Assembly: GCF_000379525.1 (NCBI RefSeq)
Contig: NZ_KB902516.1
Location: 1 to 45,782 of the forward strand
Reading direction: 5' to 3'
Length of the DNA: 45,782 bases
Origin: Lamprocystis purpurea DSM 4197
Lineage (GTDB): Bacteria; Pseudomonadota; Gammaproteobacteria; Chromatiales; Chromatiaceae
The notes below the pieces were generated by a model that saw only the letters and a list, made by a program, of their open reading frames with translations, did not search any database and had not been told where the DNA came from. Numbering within the stretch: position 1 is the first letter of the stretch; every line of letters begins with the position of its first letter. Both the position numbers and the translations under genes were made by a program. Below are positions 7,944 through 18,073 of the stretch, piece after piece.

Positions 7944-8669
7944 TCAGTGCACGTCCTTCCAGAACTCCTTCTTCATGAGGTAGGCGACGATGAATAGTAG
8001 CCCCAGGAACAGCAGGACATAGAGGCCGAGACGCTGCCGCTCCAGTTGCACCGGCTCACCCGCGTAGGTGAGGAAGGCGGTGATGTCACGGACCATGGCA
8101 TCGTACTGCGCCGCGTTCAGTTTGCCGCCGACGGCGGGCCCGACAGACTCCGCCATCGGTGTCCCTCCCTGATGCTCGGCCATGATCGGCTGCGCCAGGC
8201 CCTGGAGATCAGCCAGGACATGCGGCATCGCCGTGCTCGGGAACATCAGGTTATTGACGCCGTAAGGCCGGGTTGAGTCCGCGTAAAAGGTCTTCAGATA
8301 GGTGTAGACCCAATCCGGGCTGCGCCAGCGAGTCACCAGCGTCAGATCAGGCGAAGGAACCCCGAACCACTTCTCACCGTCCTCGGGACGCATGGCGTTC
8401 GTCATGGGGTCGCCGGGCTTGGCATCACCGACCAGGATGGTCTTGCGCAGGGTGATGTCATCGATCCCCAAGTCGGCGGCCATGCGGTTGTAACGCATGT
8501 ACTTCAGCGAATGGCACCCCATGCAATAGTTCATGAAGTACTTGGCGCCGTTCTGCAACGAAGCCTGATCACGCAAGTCGATGTTCGCCGACAGTGTTTG
8601 CGGGCCGGCAGAGGCGAACCCGAGCGTTGGCAGCAGCGATAAAGCGAAGGCGGCTATCAGCTTTTTCAT
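7944..8669 (-). CDS. petC: Cytochrome c1 of the bc1 complex
   Basis: A 241-residue membrane-anchored c-type cytochrome. It carries an N-terminal signal peptide (KKLIAAFALSLLPTLGFASA), the haem-attachment motif CMGCH at residues 49-53, and a C-terminal membrane helix (LGLYVLLFLGLLFIVAYLMKK) that anchors it with the haem in the periplasm. It accepts electrons from the Rieske protein and passes them to soluble cytochrome c. RPEDGEKWFGVPSPDLTL and the following YLKTFY are typical cytochrome c1 segments; Met of the later AMPHVL region is the likely sixth haem ligand. The ATG overlaps the cytochrome b stop (ATGA). Confidence 0.96.
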   Translation of the reverse strand: MKKLIAAFALSLLPTLGFASAGPQTLSANIDLRDQASLQNGAKYFMNYCMGCHSLKYMRYNRMAADLGIDDITLRKTILVGDAKPGDPMTNAMRPEDGEKWFGVPSPDLTLVTRWRSPDWVYTYLKTFYADSTRPYGVNNLMFPSTAMPHVLADLQGLAQPIMAEHQGGTPMAESVGPAVGGKLNAAQYDAMVRDITAFLTYAGEPVQLERQRLGLYVLLFLGLLFIVAYLMKKEFWKDVH

Positions 8670-9919
8670 TCGGTTACCCTCTCCGGAACCGGCTTGACCT
8701 TGTCCAACTTGCTGTAGATCGGCATCAGCAGGAAGAACGCGAAATACAGTGCGGTGAAGATCTGCGCGAGCAGGGTCGACAGCGGACTCGCGGGCTGCAG
8801 GCCCAGATAAGCGAGCACGATGAAGGACACGGCGAACACGGCCAAGGCGACCTTGGTCACGATCCCCTTGTAGCGCACCGATTTCACCGGACTGCGATCC
8901 AGCCAGGGCAGAGCGAACATGATCAGGATGGCCGCGAACATCACCACCACACCCGGGAACTGCGAATCCCACATCGGAGGTATCGCCCGCAACATGGCGT
9001 AGAAGGGAGTGAAGTACCAAACCGGGGCGATATGGACCGGGGTCACCATCGGATTTGCCGGCTGGAAGTTCGGCGCCTCCATGAAGATCCCGCCGCCGGT
9101 CGGGGCGAAGAACACCACCGCGAAGAACAACGCCAGGAAGACGACGGTGCCGACGATATCCTTGACCGTATAGTAAGGATGGAAGGGGATGCCGTCAGCG
9201 GGCGCGTTGGGGCTCCAGCGATTGCCCTTGGGGCCATCCTTGATCTCGATGCCGTCCGGATTGTTCGAGCCGACCGCGTGCAGCGCGACGATGTGGACAA
9301 ACACCAGACCGGCCAGGATGAAGGGAACCACGAAGTGGAAGGCGTAGAAACGGTTCAGGGTGACGTCCGAGATGACGTAGTCACCACGCACCCAGGTGGA
9401 AAGGTCTTCACCGATCCCGGGCACGGCCGCAAACAGGTTCACGATGACCTGCGCGCCCCAGTAGGACATCTGGCCCCAGGGCAACAAATAGCCGAAGAAG
9501 GCCGTGGCCATCATCGCCAGATAAATCACCACGCCGATGATCCAGAGCAGTTCCCGCGGCTTGCGGTAAGAACCGTACATCAGGGCGCGGAACATGTGCA
9601 GGTAGATGATGATGAAGAAAGCCGAAGCGCCGGTCGAATGCACGTACCGGATCAGCCAGCCCCACTCCACGTCGCGCATGATGTACTCGACGGAGGCATA
9701 GGCCTCGGCCGCCGAGGGCTTGTAGCTCATGGCCAGCCACAGGCCGGTCAGGATCTGGATCACCAGGACCAGGATCGCCAGCGACCCGAAGAAATACCAA
9801 AAATTGAAGTTTTTCGGCGCGTAGTACTGGGCGAGGTGCTCGTTCCAGACCTTGGTGGCCGGGAACCGCTTGTCGAACCAGCCCAGGACGCCGGTCGTGG
9901 TCTGCTCTTCTGCGCTCAT
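8666..9919 (-). CDS. petB: Cytochrome b of the bc1 complex
   Basis: A 417-residue, eight-helix cytochrome b, the quinol-oxidising core. The four haem histidines are visible as two pairs 14 residues apart, His94/His108 and His195/His209. The Qo-site loop reads PVWY at 299-302 instead of the mitochondrial PEWY, a variant known in proteobacteria that affects proton exit and tracks quinone type. FGYLLPWGQMSYWGA is the conserved helix-C region. The gene sits between the Rieske gene, whose stop is directly adjacent, and cytochrome c1, whose start overlaps by 4 nt, so all three subunits come from one mRNA. Confidence 0.97.
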   Translation of the reverse strand: MSAEEQTTTGVLGWFDKRFPATKVWNEHLAQYYAPKNFNFWYFFGSLAILVLVIQILTGLWLAMSYKPSAAEAYASVEYIMRDVEWGWLIRYVHSTGASAFFIIIYLHMFRALMYGSYRKPRELLWIIGVVIYLAMMATAFFGYLLPWGQMSYWGAQVIVNLFAAVPGIGEDLSTWVRGDYVISDVTLNRFYAFHFVVPFILAGLVFVHIVALHAVGSNNPDGIEIKDGPKGNRWSPNAPADGIPFHPYYTVKDIVGTVVFLALFFAVVFFAPTGGGIFMEAPNFQPANPMVTPVHIAPVWYFTPFYAMLRAIPPMWDSQFPGVVVMFAAILIMFALPWLDRSPVKSVRYKGIVTKVALAVFAVSFIVLAYLGLQPASPLSTLLAQIFTALYFAFFLLMPIYSKLDKVKPVPERVTE

Positions 9920-10513
9920 TTAGGCGGCTCCTTGATCCTGACCCACCAGGATGGTGGTGTCGTTGAGATACATATGGATCGGGATCACCAGGTTAGTCGG
10001 CGCGGGAACACCCTTGTAGACCCGCCCGGCCAGATCGAACCGGGAGCCGTGGCAGGGGCAGAAGAACCCGCCTTTCCAACCCGCGCCCAGATCGTTCGGC
10101 GCCATTTCAGGGCGGAAGGTCGGCGAGCAGCCCAGGTGGGTGCAGATGCCGATCGCCACCCAGATCTCGGGTTTGAGCGAACGCATGGGGTTCTTGCAGT
10201 ACTCGGGCTGCTGCGGGACGATCGAAGCCGGATCGACCAACTGCGAATCCAGCGTCGGCAATGCCGCGAGCATCTCGGGGGTCCGCTTGACGATCCAGAT
10301 CGGCTTACCACGCCATTTGACAACCAGGAGCGCACCCGGCTCCAATTTGCTGATGTCCGCTTCCACCGGTGCGCCGGCGGCACGGGCCTTGGCGCTCGGA
10401 TTCATGGACGCGACGAACGGCACGGCCGCGAAACCGGCGCCGACGGCACCGACCGCGCTGGTCGCGGCGACGAGCATCCGTCGCCTGCTGTGATTTACGC
10501 CTACTGCGCTCAT
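9920..10513 (-). CDS. petA: Rieske iron-sulfur subunit of the bc1 complex
   Basis: A 197-residue Rieske protein, first gene of petABC. The N-terminus SRRRMLVAATSAVGAVGAGF is a twin-arginine-type signal and also the membrane anchor, so the folded 2Fe-2S domain is exported by Tat. Cluster ligands are Cys124/His126 in CTHLGCSP and Cys152/His155 in CPCHGSRFD; Cys129 and Cys154 can form the stabilising disulfide. GSRFD retains the Ser that raises redox potential in high-potential Rieske proteins. The start at 10513 lies next to a 160-bp promoter region, then a miniature element. Confidence 0.97.
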   Translation of the reverse strand: MSAVGVNHSRRRMLVAATSAVGAVGAGFAAVPFVASMNPSAKARAAGAPVEADISKLEPGALLVVKWRGKPIWIVKRTPEMLAALPTLDSQLVDPASIVPQQPEYCKNPMRSLKPEIWVAIGICTHLGCSPTFRPEMAPNDLGAGWKGGFFCPCHGSRFDLAGRVYKGVPAPTNLVIPIHMYLNDTTILVGQDQGAA

Positions 10514-10673
10514 ATGCGACTAACCCTCGGGTGACACCAGCGCCGCCGACTCCCCTTAAGCCGACTCCACGCACGTGTTGAGATGAAAGATAAGAATGTG
10601 CAAAATCTCTGCGAAACCGACCGGGCATTCTCCGTGATCAGCGCATACGCGGTCAAGGAGAGAGCGCTGTCCT

Positions 10674-10879
10674 CAGCAATTCCAAATTTGGGTGGCCGCC
10701 GCCAACAGCGTGTCGGCAGCGAGGCCGATGGTGGATGCGCTGCGCTTATCCACCCTACGAAACCAGCTCCGTTGTAGGGTGGATAAGGCGCGCCGCTCGG
10801 TGTCGGGGACCCGGCACGGCGGTCGCGCGCGCCGCATCCACCAGAGGTCGCATGGTGCCGCCCAAATTTGGAATTGCTG
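10674..10879. mobile_element. Miniature inverted-repeat element, copy 2 (206 bp) with 9-bp target duplication
   Basis: The termini are perfect 19-bp inverted repeats, CAGCAATTCCAAATTTGGG at the left and its complement at the right. The nine bases CGCTGTCCT occur directly on both sides (10665-10673 and 10880-10888), a clean target-site duplication. The interior contains CTTATCCACCCTACG and TAGGGTGGATAAGG as an inverted pair and is the same family as 1958-2160, in opposite orientation. It lacks a transposase and must have been moved in trans. It occupies the gap between petA and the nif3-like gene (10514-10919). Confidence 0.9.
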
Positions 10880-10919
10880 CGCTGTCCTCTCCTGGTCCCG
10901 GTGTCTATCAGGGTACGAA

Positions 10920-11672
10920 TCAAGCCGGGTTGTCGATCTCCAAATACCGATGAGACAGAGTAAAACGCTCGGCCAAATGCTCTCCCAGCGCCTGGACTCC
11001 AAAGCGCTCGGTGGCGTGATGACCCGCCGCAAGGAAACTGACCCCAAGCTCGCGAGCGGCGTGCGTGGTCTGCTCGGAAATCTCACCGCTCAAAAAGGCA
11101 TCGATCCCGAGCGCTGCCGCGGCCTCGAGATAGCCCTGACCACCGCCGGTGCACCAGGCCACGCGCTGCACCGGCCGGTCGTCCGCGGCAACCAAAGTCC
11201 CGGTTCGCCCCAAGCGTTCGCTCACTGCCCGCGCCCAGACCTCGGGCGGCAACGCGTCCATCAGTCGGCCACACCACACCACCCCGTGACCGATGGCGGT
11301 CGGTTGCGCGTCAAGGATACCAAGTCGTACCGCCAGGGTCGCGTTATTCCCCAGCGTCAGGTGCGCATCGAGCGGCAGATGGTAGGCGATGAGGCTCATG
11401 CCGCTGTCCATCAGTGCGCGCACGCGGCGACCTTTGGCGCCGGTCAGACACGGGCTCTCCCCCCGCCAGAACCATCCGTGGTGAACCAGCAAGGCATCGG
11501 CTTGCGGATCGCAGGCCGCATCGATCAGGGCCGCACAGGCGGTGACACCGCTCACCAGCCGGCGAATCGGCCGTACACCCTCGACCTGGAGTCCGTTGGG
11601 GGCATAATCGGTAAAGGCCGCAACATCCAGTAAGGCGTCACAGTAGGCCGTCAGATCCTGGGGTTCGATCAT
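10920..11672 (-). CDS. Nif3-like dinuclear metal-centre protein (YbgI/DUF34)
   Basis: A 250-residue Nif3/YbgI family protein. Conserved metal-binding motifs are visible in order: LLVHHGWFWRG (two His), AYHLPLDAH, and near the C-terminus AGHHATERFGVQAL, which supplies the final His/Glu ligands. The fold binds two divalent metals; it is often labelled 'GTP cyclohydrolase type 2' although the physiological substrate is unsettled, and DNA-damage or metal-insertase roles are debated. ATG 11672 is preceded by CGGAG and begins the canonical IEPQDLTAYCDALLD; a long upstream extension is not credible. It is divergent from the protease gene, a neighbourhood I recall also around algW in Pseudomonas. Confidence 0.9.
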   Translation of the reverse strand: MIEPQDLTAYCDALLDVAAFTDYAPNGLQVEGVRPIRRLVSGVTACAALIDAACDPQADALLVHHGWFWRGESPCLTGAKGRRVRALMDSGMSLIAYHLPLDAHLTLGNNATLAVRLGILDAQPTAIGHGVVWCGRLMDALPPEVWARAVSERLGRTGTLVAADDRPVQRVAWCTGGGQGYLEAAAALGIDAFLSGEISEQTTHAARELGVSFLAAGHHATERFGVQALGEHLAERFTLSHRYLEIDNPA

Positions 11673-11720
11673 ATTCGCTCCGGTCGCCGAGCCTTGGCCC
11701 AATCGTGGTAGCTTAAAGGC

Positions 11721-12845
<1,125 letters not shown>

Positions 12846-12942
12846 GACGGATGCCCTGGTAATCGACCCGCACCGGGTGGCAAGATCACCCTTGCCCACG
12901 ACCGGGGCGGGCTCGTTGCCGATCCCGCCCTTAGTCCTGAGC

Positions 12943-13172
<230 letters not shown>

Positions 13173-13205
13173 GTTAACAAACCGCCTTACACACAAGACA
13201 CAAAC

Positions 13206-13784
13206 ATGAAATTCATCAGAAACCTACTGGCCATCATCGGCCTCGCTACCGTGCTCGCGGTCGGTGCCGCCGCGCTGGGTTACGGTCAACGCCTGGCCTC
13301 CTTCGACCCTGGGTTCGCCAAGACCTATGGAGACTTTGCCCAGCGACTGTTGGCGACCGGGGACCCGGGCGTGGCGATGATGTGGGCGATCCCGGTCAAA
13401 GAGGGGTTGAGTCCCGATGACGTGATCGAGGCCATGAAAAGCATCGCCTCCGCCCGCAACTTTTTATTCGTTGGCGAGTCACCATTTTATAAGCAGATCG
13501 AGGCGATTACCGGCGAGAAGTACCGCTACGTCAACTTCCTGTCGTTCTGCGACGCCCAGGTCGGCAAGCAGATGCTGGAGTACCGGGATCAATACAGCGG
13601 TTTCATGCCCTGCCGCATCGCCCTGGTCGAGGACAAGGAGGGTCGGCTGTGGCTTTACAGCATGAACCTCGACCTGATGATCTACGGCGGCACCCAATTA
13701 CCCGCCGACCTCAAGGCGTCGGCCTTGCGGGTACGCGACACCCTCCGCGCCATCATGGACGGAGCGGCGGCCGGCGAATTCTGA
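13206..13784 (+). CDS. DUF302-domain protein, membrane-anchored
   Basis: A 192-residue protein with one N-terminal hydrophobic helix (NLLAIIGLATVLAVGAAALGY) and a DUF302-like domain. The C-terminal half reads FMPCRIALVEDKEGRLWLYSMNLDLMI, close to the family pattern in which a conserved basic residue follows P-C. DUF302 proteins are small periplasmic or cytoplasmic proteins of unknown function, often near sulfur or metal metabolism genes. The start follows the hexanucleotide repeat region closely. The L,D-transpeptidase gene follows after 54 nt in the same direction. Confidence 0.75.
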   Translation: MKFIRNLLAIIGLATVLAVGAAALGYGQRLASFDPGFAKTYGDFAQRLLATGDPGVAMMWAIPVKEGLSPDDVIEAMKSIASARNFLFVGESPFYKQIEAITGEKYRYVNFLSFCDAQVGKQMLEYRDQYSGFMPCRIALVEDKEGRLWLYSMNLDLMIYGGTQLPADLKASALRVRDTLRAIMDGAAAGEF

Positions 13785-13838
13785 TGTCGGCATAGCGCGC
13801 GGCGCGCGCCGCGCGGACGGACACCTGAGAACGATCCG

Positions 13839-14486
13839 ATGCACAACCCCAAACGATTTATCCCACCGCTGATCCTGTTGACGGGCACGCTGATCAGCGC
13901 CGGCTGCGCCCATCAACCCACGGGCGCGGCCGATAGGCTGGCTCCCGAGCGGACCGATGCAGAACCCCAGACCGCGGACGACACGGCCGCGACCACAGAG
14001 AACCCGGCCGCTAACCGAGGTGAAACGGGCAAGCCCGCGGTAAAACCGGAAAAGGATCTGCGTTATCGGTTACCCTCGGGCCGAAAGCGGGCGCTCACCA
14101 TCTATCTGGCTTCGCAGTCATTCGACTATGTCGAAGATGACCTGATCGTCGCCAGCGGGCAAGTCTCGACGGGGACCCCGCAGCACCCGACGCCCACGGG
14201 GGACTTTCGCGTCCTCAGCAAGGACATCAACAAACGTTCCGGGAAATACACGAATTCCTTAGACGAGAACACCCCGATGCCTTACTCGCTGCAGTTCACC
14301 GGGCCCTATTTCGTCCACGAGGGCTGGGTGCCCGGGCGTCCCGACTCCCATGGCTGCGTGCGCCTGCATTACGAGGACGCGAAACTCCTGTTCAGCCGGA
14401 TGAGGGTCGGCGATCGTATCCTGGTGAAAGGAACGGGAACCGCGCGTCCCGCAAACCCCTGGCCGGATGTGTTCCCGGTATTCTAG
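13839..14486 (+). CDS. L,D-transpeptidase (YkuD domain), probable lipoprotein
   Basis: A 215-residue enzyme of the ErfK/YbiS/YcfS/YnhG superfamily. A hydrophobic leader ends LISAGC at Cys23, an approximate lipobox (Ser at -3 is unusual), so it is probably attached to a membrane. A Pro/Thr/Glu-rich linker of about 50 residues precedes the YkuD domain. The catalytic signature SHGCVRLHYEDAK contains the nucleophilic Cys, and HEGWVPGRPDSHG supplies the active-site His. Such enzymes make 3-3 peptidoglycan cross-links or attach lipoproteins. STGTPQHPTPTGDFRV is the typical substrate-loop region. The gene ends about 100 bp before the terminator that serves phaB on the other strand. Confidence 0.92.
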   Translation: MHNPKRFIPPLILLTGTLISAGCAHQPTGAADRLAPERTDAEPQTADDTAATTENPAANRGETGKPAVKPEKDLRYRLPSGRKRALTIYLASQSFDYVEDDLIVASGQVSTGTPQHPTPTGDFRVLSKDINKRSGKYTNSLDENTPMPYSLQFTGPYFVHEGWVPGRPDSHGCVRLHYEDAKLLFSRMRVGDRILVKGTGTARPANPWPDVFPVF

Positions 14487-14548
14487 TGTCCCTTCCCAAC
14501 CTGGGAACGGCTCACGAATACGTTAAATCAATCCCTTAGGGTGGGGGG

Positions 14549-14576
14549 ACGCCTTTGCTGTCTCGGTCGTTGTCGT
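14549..14576. repeat. Dispersed TCTCGGTCGTTGTCGT repeat
   Basis: ACGCCTTTG followed by TCTCGGTCGTTGTCGT recurs at 33016-33045 as ACGCTTTTG plus the same 16-mer. It shares the CGTTGTCG unit with the tandem repeat at 12971-13012. It is non-coding and lies between two convergent genes. Confidence 0.55.
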
Positions 14577-14587
14577 TTTCCCTGGAC

Positions 14588-14615
14588 AAAAAAAAGCCCG
14601 GCAGGGTGCCGGGCT
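14588..14615 (-). terminator. Rho-independent terminator of phaB
   Basis: Read on the minus strand, AGCCCGGC, a 5-nt loop and GCCGGGCT form a perfect 8-bp stem followed by eight T residues. It lies about 100 nt beyond the phaB stop and ends the leftward pha genes. The remaining bases between it and phaB (14616-14713) show no gene. Confidence 0.85.
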
Positions 14616-14713
14616 GGAACGTCTCATTTTGAGAGAGACGAGGAGGACTCTGTTGAGTTCCTGGGGCGGCGTTCGTGTTGTTATTTGCCGCTCCCCTCAG
14701 TTCGTGAAACCAA

Positions 14714-15454
14714 TCAGTGCATGAACAAGCCGCCGTTCACCTGGAGATTGGAGCCAGTGACATAACCATTCGCGTCCGACACCAGGAAGGCCACCGCGGA
14801 GGCGATCTCGGCCGGCTGAGCCATGCGCCGCATCGGGATGCCGCTGATGATCGAGTTACGGACCTTCTCGTCCATCGCCAGAGTCATCGGAGTATCAACA
14901 TAACCGGGAGACAGGGTGTTGACTGTGACGCCCTTCGCAGCACCCTCTTGCGCCAACGCCATAGTAAACCCGTGCATACCGGCTTTGGCGGCCGAATAGT
15001 TGGTCTGACCGAACTGTCCACGCTGACCATTGACCGACGAAATGTTGACTATGCGGCCAAAACCACGATCCAACATCCCTTCCCATACCTGACGGGTCAC
15101 GTTGAAGACACTGTTCAGGTTGACGCCGATAACAGCGTTCCACTGGGCCGGTGCCATCTTCTTAAAGGTTCCGTCCTTGGTAATGCCGGCGCAGTTCACC
15201 AGGATGTCGATCGGGCCGTGCTTGGCGGTGATCTCGGCAATCATGCGCGTGCAATCATCGAACGACGACACGTCACCAACGGCGATGTCGACATTCAGAC
15301 CAGCGGCGACGCGCTCGGCTTTCCAGGCTTCAGCCTGAGTGGTCTCCTGCGGGATATGGTTGGCAATCACGGTCGCGCCGTCAGTCGCCAGACGCGTGCA
15401 GATCTCGGAACCGATGCCGCCAATGCCGCCGGTGACCAGTGCAATACGTGCCAT
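14714..15454 (-). CDS. phaB: Acetoacetyl-CoA reductase, NADPH-type
   Basis: A 246-residue short-chain dehydrogenase that reduces acetoacetyl-CoA to (R)-3-hydroxybutyryl-CoA, the monomer for PHB. The cofactor loop TGGIGGIG lies at residues 8-15, NCAG follows the fourth strand, and the catalytic Ser140-Tyr153-Lys157 sits in NISSVNGQRGQFGQTNYSAAK. QRGQFGQTNYSAAKAGMHGF is the motif that separates PhaB from FabG-type reductases. ATG 15454 has GGAGGAG upstream; the longer open frame adds no conserved residues. It is the last gene of the leftward pha cluster and the terminator at 14588 follows. Confidence 0.95.
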   Translation of the reverse strand: MARIALVTGGIGGIGSEICTRLATDGATVIANHIPQETTQAEAWKAERVAAGLNVDIAVGDVSSFDDCTRMIAEITAKHGPIDILVNCAGITKDGTFKKMAPAQWNAVIGVNLNSVFNVTRQVWEGMLDRGFGRIVNISSVNGQRGQFGQTNYSAAKAGMHGFTMALAQEGAAKGVTVNTLSPGYVDTPMTLAMDEKVRNSIISGIPMRRMAQPAEIASAVAFLVSDANGYVTGSNLQVNGGLFMH

Positions 15455-15634
15455 TATCTCTCTCCTCCAGGTCTTTGGTTTTTGAAGTTCATCAAGCCGC
15501 CCTTGGATCGGACGACGAGTTGGGGTTACCTTTTCCCCATTTTCAACGCCTGGTCTGATCACGGACTCCGATCACGGACCAGGCGTTGAAAATGGCAGTC
15601 CCTCCGTGGACTGCACGGATGTTATCACCAGAAC

Positions 15635-16000
15635 TCAGGCGGCGACGACACCCTTGCGCAGATCCGCGCTGACGGCGGCCATGTTCTTCTCGAACCAGGT
15701 ACGATAGTCGTCGCGGGCCTGATCGGCAAGCGCCATGTTGGCCTTGGATTCGCTCACTACGCGCTCGCTCAGTTCCTTGGCGACCGCCACCTGGCCCTTC
15801 ACGAACGTGCCGAAGTCCGCGGACTCGGAGGCCAGCTTCATCAGCCGGTTGCCGTGCTCGACGGACAGATTGAGCGCATCGATCTGACGCGCGGCCAGAC
15901 GCTCGAAGTAGCGCAGGTTGATCTCGCCCAGGCTGGTCATCTGCGCCACGCCCTTGTTGGTGATCTCGTTGACGGTTTTCAGTGTTTCTGCAGAGGTCAT
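15635..16000 (-). CDS. phaP: Phasin, PHA granule-associated protein
   Basis: A 121-residue, mostly helical, Ala-rich amphipathic protein of the phasin family: SLGEINLRYFERLAARQIDAL, then VEHGNRLMKLASESADFGTF, then DDYRTWFEKNMAAVSADL. Phasins coat intracellular PHA granules and control their size. ATG 16000 is chosen because GGAGA lies six bases upstream; an in-frame ATG at 16015 would add five residues. The 5' region holds TGC-rich palindromes that match PhaR-type operators, so repression by the neighbouring phaR product is expected. Confidence 0.9.
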   Translation of the reverse strand: MTSAETLKTVNEITNKGVAQMTSLGEINLRYFERLAARQIDALNLSVEHGNRLMKLASESADFGTFVKGQVAVAKELSERVVSESKANMALADQARDDYRTWFEKNMAAVSADLRKGVVAA

Positions 16001-16018
16001 TTCAGTCTCCGGCATTTT

Positions 16019-16050
16019 TGCTGCAATGCAGCATTTGTTGCAGTGCACAA
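16019..16050. promoter_or_regulatory. Two candidate PhaR operators upstream of phaP
   Basis: TGCTGCAATGCAGCA at 16019-16033 is a perfect palindrome with arms TGCTGC/GCAGCA. It fits the CTGC-N3-GCAG pattern described for PhaR repressors. TTGTTGCAGTGCACAA at 16035-16050 follows at once and recurs identically at 18074-18089 upstream of phaE. Both lie between phaR and phaP, about 20-50 bp upstream of the phaP start. Assignment to PhaR is inference. Confidence 0.6.
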
Positions 16051-16099
16051 TAGTCGGAAGATCCGTACCTGTCAAGGAAGAGTTTCGCAATATTTCGAA

Positions 16100-16564
16100 T
16101 TAACCTTTTTTCTTACGTTCCTGACCCAACGGGAAACCGGCCGCACGCATGAACTCGTCCTGGAGGTTCGACCAGAGATCCATGTTGCGCTTCGTGACGC
16201 GGGTCACCGCATCGAAGGGGCTGTCGCCCCACGCCTCGGTCAACTGCTTCTGCTGCTTGGCGAACAGGTCCAGTGAACTTTCCAGATAACGGGCGAACAG
16301 TCCCTGGACCGTGCCGCCGTAAAAACGGATGATCTGCGACAACATGTTGGCGCTGAACAGCGGTTCGCCCCCGCTCTCCTCCTCCAGCATGATCTGGAGC
16401 AGGATCGCGCGGGTGATGTCGCTGTCGTTGGCTGCATCCACCACCCGGAACTCGGCGGAGTCCATGACCAGGGCACGCACGTCCGCCAGGGTAATGTAGT
16501 GACTGAGCTCCGTATCGTACAGACGCCGGTTGGGGTACTTCTTGATAATGCGCTCGCGACTCAT
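16100..16564 (-). CDS. phaR: Polyhydroxyalkanoate synthesis repressor PhaR
   Basis: A 154-residue regulator. The N-terminus IIKKYPNRRLYDTELSHYIT is the PhaR DNA-binding (PHB_acc_N) signature, and the following GGEPLFSANMLSQIIRFYG and DPFDAVTRVTK-like stretches (here SPFDAVTRVTKRNMDLW) belong to the PHB accumulation domain. PhaR binds TGC-rich operators and nascent PHA granules, releasing phasin genes when polymer is made. ATG 16564 starts directly at SRERIIKKYPNRRLYD; an upstream in-frame start would add 25 residues without family support. It lies between phaA and phaP, reads leftward and is probably in one transcription unit with them. Confidence 0.95.
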   Translation of the reverse strand: MSRERIIKKYPNRRLYDTELSHYITLADVRALVMDSAEFRVVDAANDSDITRAILLQIMLEEESGGEPLFSANMLSQIIRFYGGTVQGLFARYLESSLDLFAKQQKQLTEAWGDSPFDAVTRVTKRNMDLWSNLQDEFMRAAGFPLGQERKKKG

Positions 16565-16717
16565 TGCATTTGCCTGAGTGGATGATTGCGGACCCAAGTG
16601 TACCGCAGTGCGGCAACGGGGCATCCTAACGCGGACCACCGGGTCAGTCCCAACGCGCTTGCGCAGTTACCCGGCATTCCCTGGCCGCCGCGCGTCGCGG
16701 CCAGGGTCGCCCAAGTG

Positions 16718-17902
16718 CTAGTCGCGCTCAACCGCCAGCGCGACACCCTGACCACCGCCGATACACAGGGTCGCCAGGCCCTTCTTGGCATCGCGCTTCT
16801 GCATCTCATGCAGGAGGGTCACCAGCACCCGGGCGCCGGAAGCGCCGATCGGGTGGCCCAGGGAGATGGCGCCGCCGTTCACGTTCACCTTACTCTGGTC
16901 CCAGCCGATCTCCTGGTTGACCGACATCGCCTGGGCGGCAAAAGCCTCGTTGGCTTCGACCAGGTCCAGGTCAGCGGGCGTCCATCCAGCCTTCTCCAAA
17001 CACTTGGTGGTGGCGGGGATCGGGCCGGTGCCCATGATCGCCGGGTCCACGCCCGCGGAGGCGAAGGCGACCAGGCGCGCCAGCGGCTTGAGACCCAATT
17101 CCTTGGCCTTGGACGCGGTCATGACCATGACCATGGCAGCGCCGTCGTTGATGCCGGAGGCATTGCCCGCGGTCACGGTACCCGCCTTGTCGAAGGCCGG
17201 CCTGAGCTTGGCCAGGGACTCGGCAGTGGTGCCGGGACGCGGAAATTCGTCCTGGGCGACGACCAGCGGATCCCCCTTGCGCTGGGGGATACTGACCGGG
17301 ACGATCTCATCGACAAAGCGGCCGGCCTTGATCGCGGCCTCGGCTTTCTGCTGCGAACCGGCGGCAAAAGCGTCCTGGGCTTCGCGGCTGAACGCGTATT
17401 TCTTGGCGATGTTTTCAGCGGTGACGCCCATGTGAATCTGGTTGAAGGCGTCCCACAACCCGTCAACGATCATGGTGTCCACCATCATCCAGTCGCCCAT
17501 CCGCTGGCCGTCGCGGGAGCGCGGCAGGATGTGGGCCGACTGACTCATGCTCTCCTGGCCGCCGGCGATAACGATCTGCGCATCCCCGCAGGCAATCGCC
17601 TGCATCGCCAGTTGCACCGCTTTCAACCCGCTGCCGCAAACCTTGTTGATCGTCATGGCCGGGACCTGGTGGGGCAGGCCGGCTTTGATGGCGGTCTGGC
17701 GCGCCGGGTTCTGACCGACTCCCGCGGTCAGCACCTGACCCAGGATGACCTCATCGACTTGGTCAGGGGCAACGCCGGTCTGGTCCAGCAAAGCCTTGAG
17801 TACGGTTGCGCCAAGCTCGCTCGCCGTGAGGGTGGAAAGGCTGCCGCCGAAGCTGCCGACCGCGGTCCGTGCCGCCGCGACGATGACGATGTTCTCGCTC
17901 AT
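16718..17902 (-). CDS. phaA: Acetyl-CoA acetyltransferase (beta-ketothiolase)
   Basis: A 394-residue biosynthetic thiolase that condenses two acetyl-CoA to acetoacetyl-CoA, the first step of PHB synthesis. The nucleophile is Cys89 in [11 protein letters not shown]; His350 in [10 protein letters not shown] and Cys380 in CIGGGQG complete the active site. NEAFAAQAM holds the Asn that helps bind the intermediate. Length and motifs match PhaA rather than the degradative FadA. It is the first leftward gene and is divergent from phaE across 233 bp that holds a candidate PhaR site. Confidence 0.96.
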   Translation of the reverse strand: MSENIVIVAAARTAVGSFGGSLSTLTASELGATVLKALLDQTGVAPDQVDEVILGQVLTAGVGQNPARQTAIKAGLPHQVPAMTINKVCGSGLKAVQLAMQAIACGDAQIVIAGGQESMSQSAHILPRSRDGQRMGDWMMVDTMIVDGLWDAFNQIHMGVTAENIAKKYAFSREAQDAFAAGSQQKAEAAIKAGRFVDEIVPVSIPQRKGDPLVVAQDEFPRPGTTAESLAKLRPAFDKAGTVTAGNASGINDGAAMVMVMTASKAKELGLKPLARLVAFASAGVDPAIMGTGPIPATTKCLEKAGWTPADLDLVEANEAFAAQAMSVNQEIGWDQSKVNVNGGAISLGHPIGASGARVLVTLLHEMQKRDAKKGLATLCIGGGQGVALAVERD

Positions 17903-18073
17903 TGGTGTGGTCTGCCCTGTGGCTGGTTAGAATGGTATGGTCTGACTGCGGAGGACCACGCGAGGCGGCGACGCGCGCCCGTGCACCCGCCGACGGTCAA
18001 GGCAGCGGCGAAGCGGTCTATGACGGGGTTCGAATGCCCCTTGAGTCCTCCTAGTCGTGCATCATAGCGGAGA

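Noticed and set aside
8594-10534. A 646-residue open frame on the plus strand opposite petABC
   Set aside because: It lies wholly antisense to three unambiguous bc1 genes; its translation is Arg/His/Gly/Asp-rich without any domain, as expected of high-GC antisense frames.
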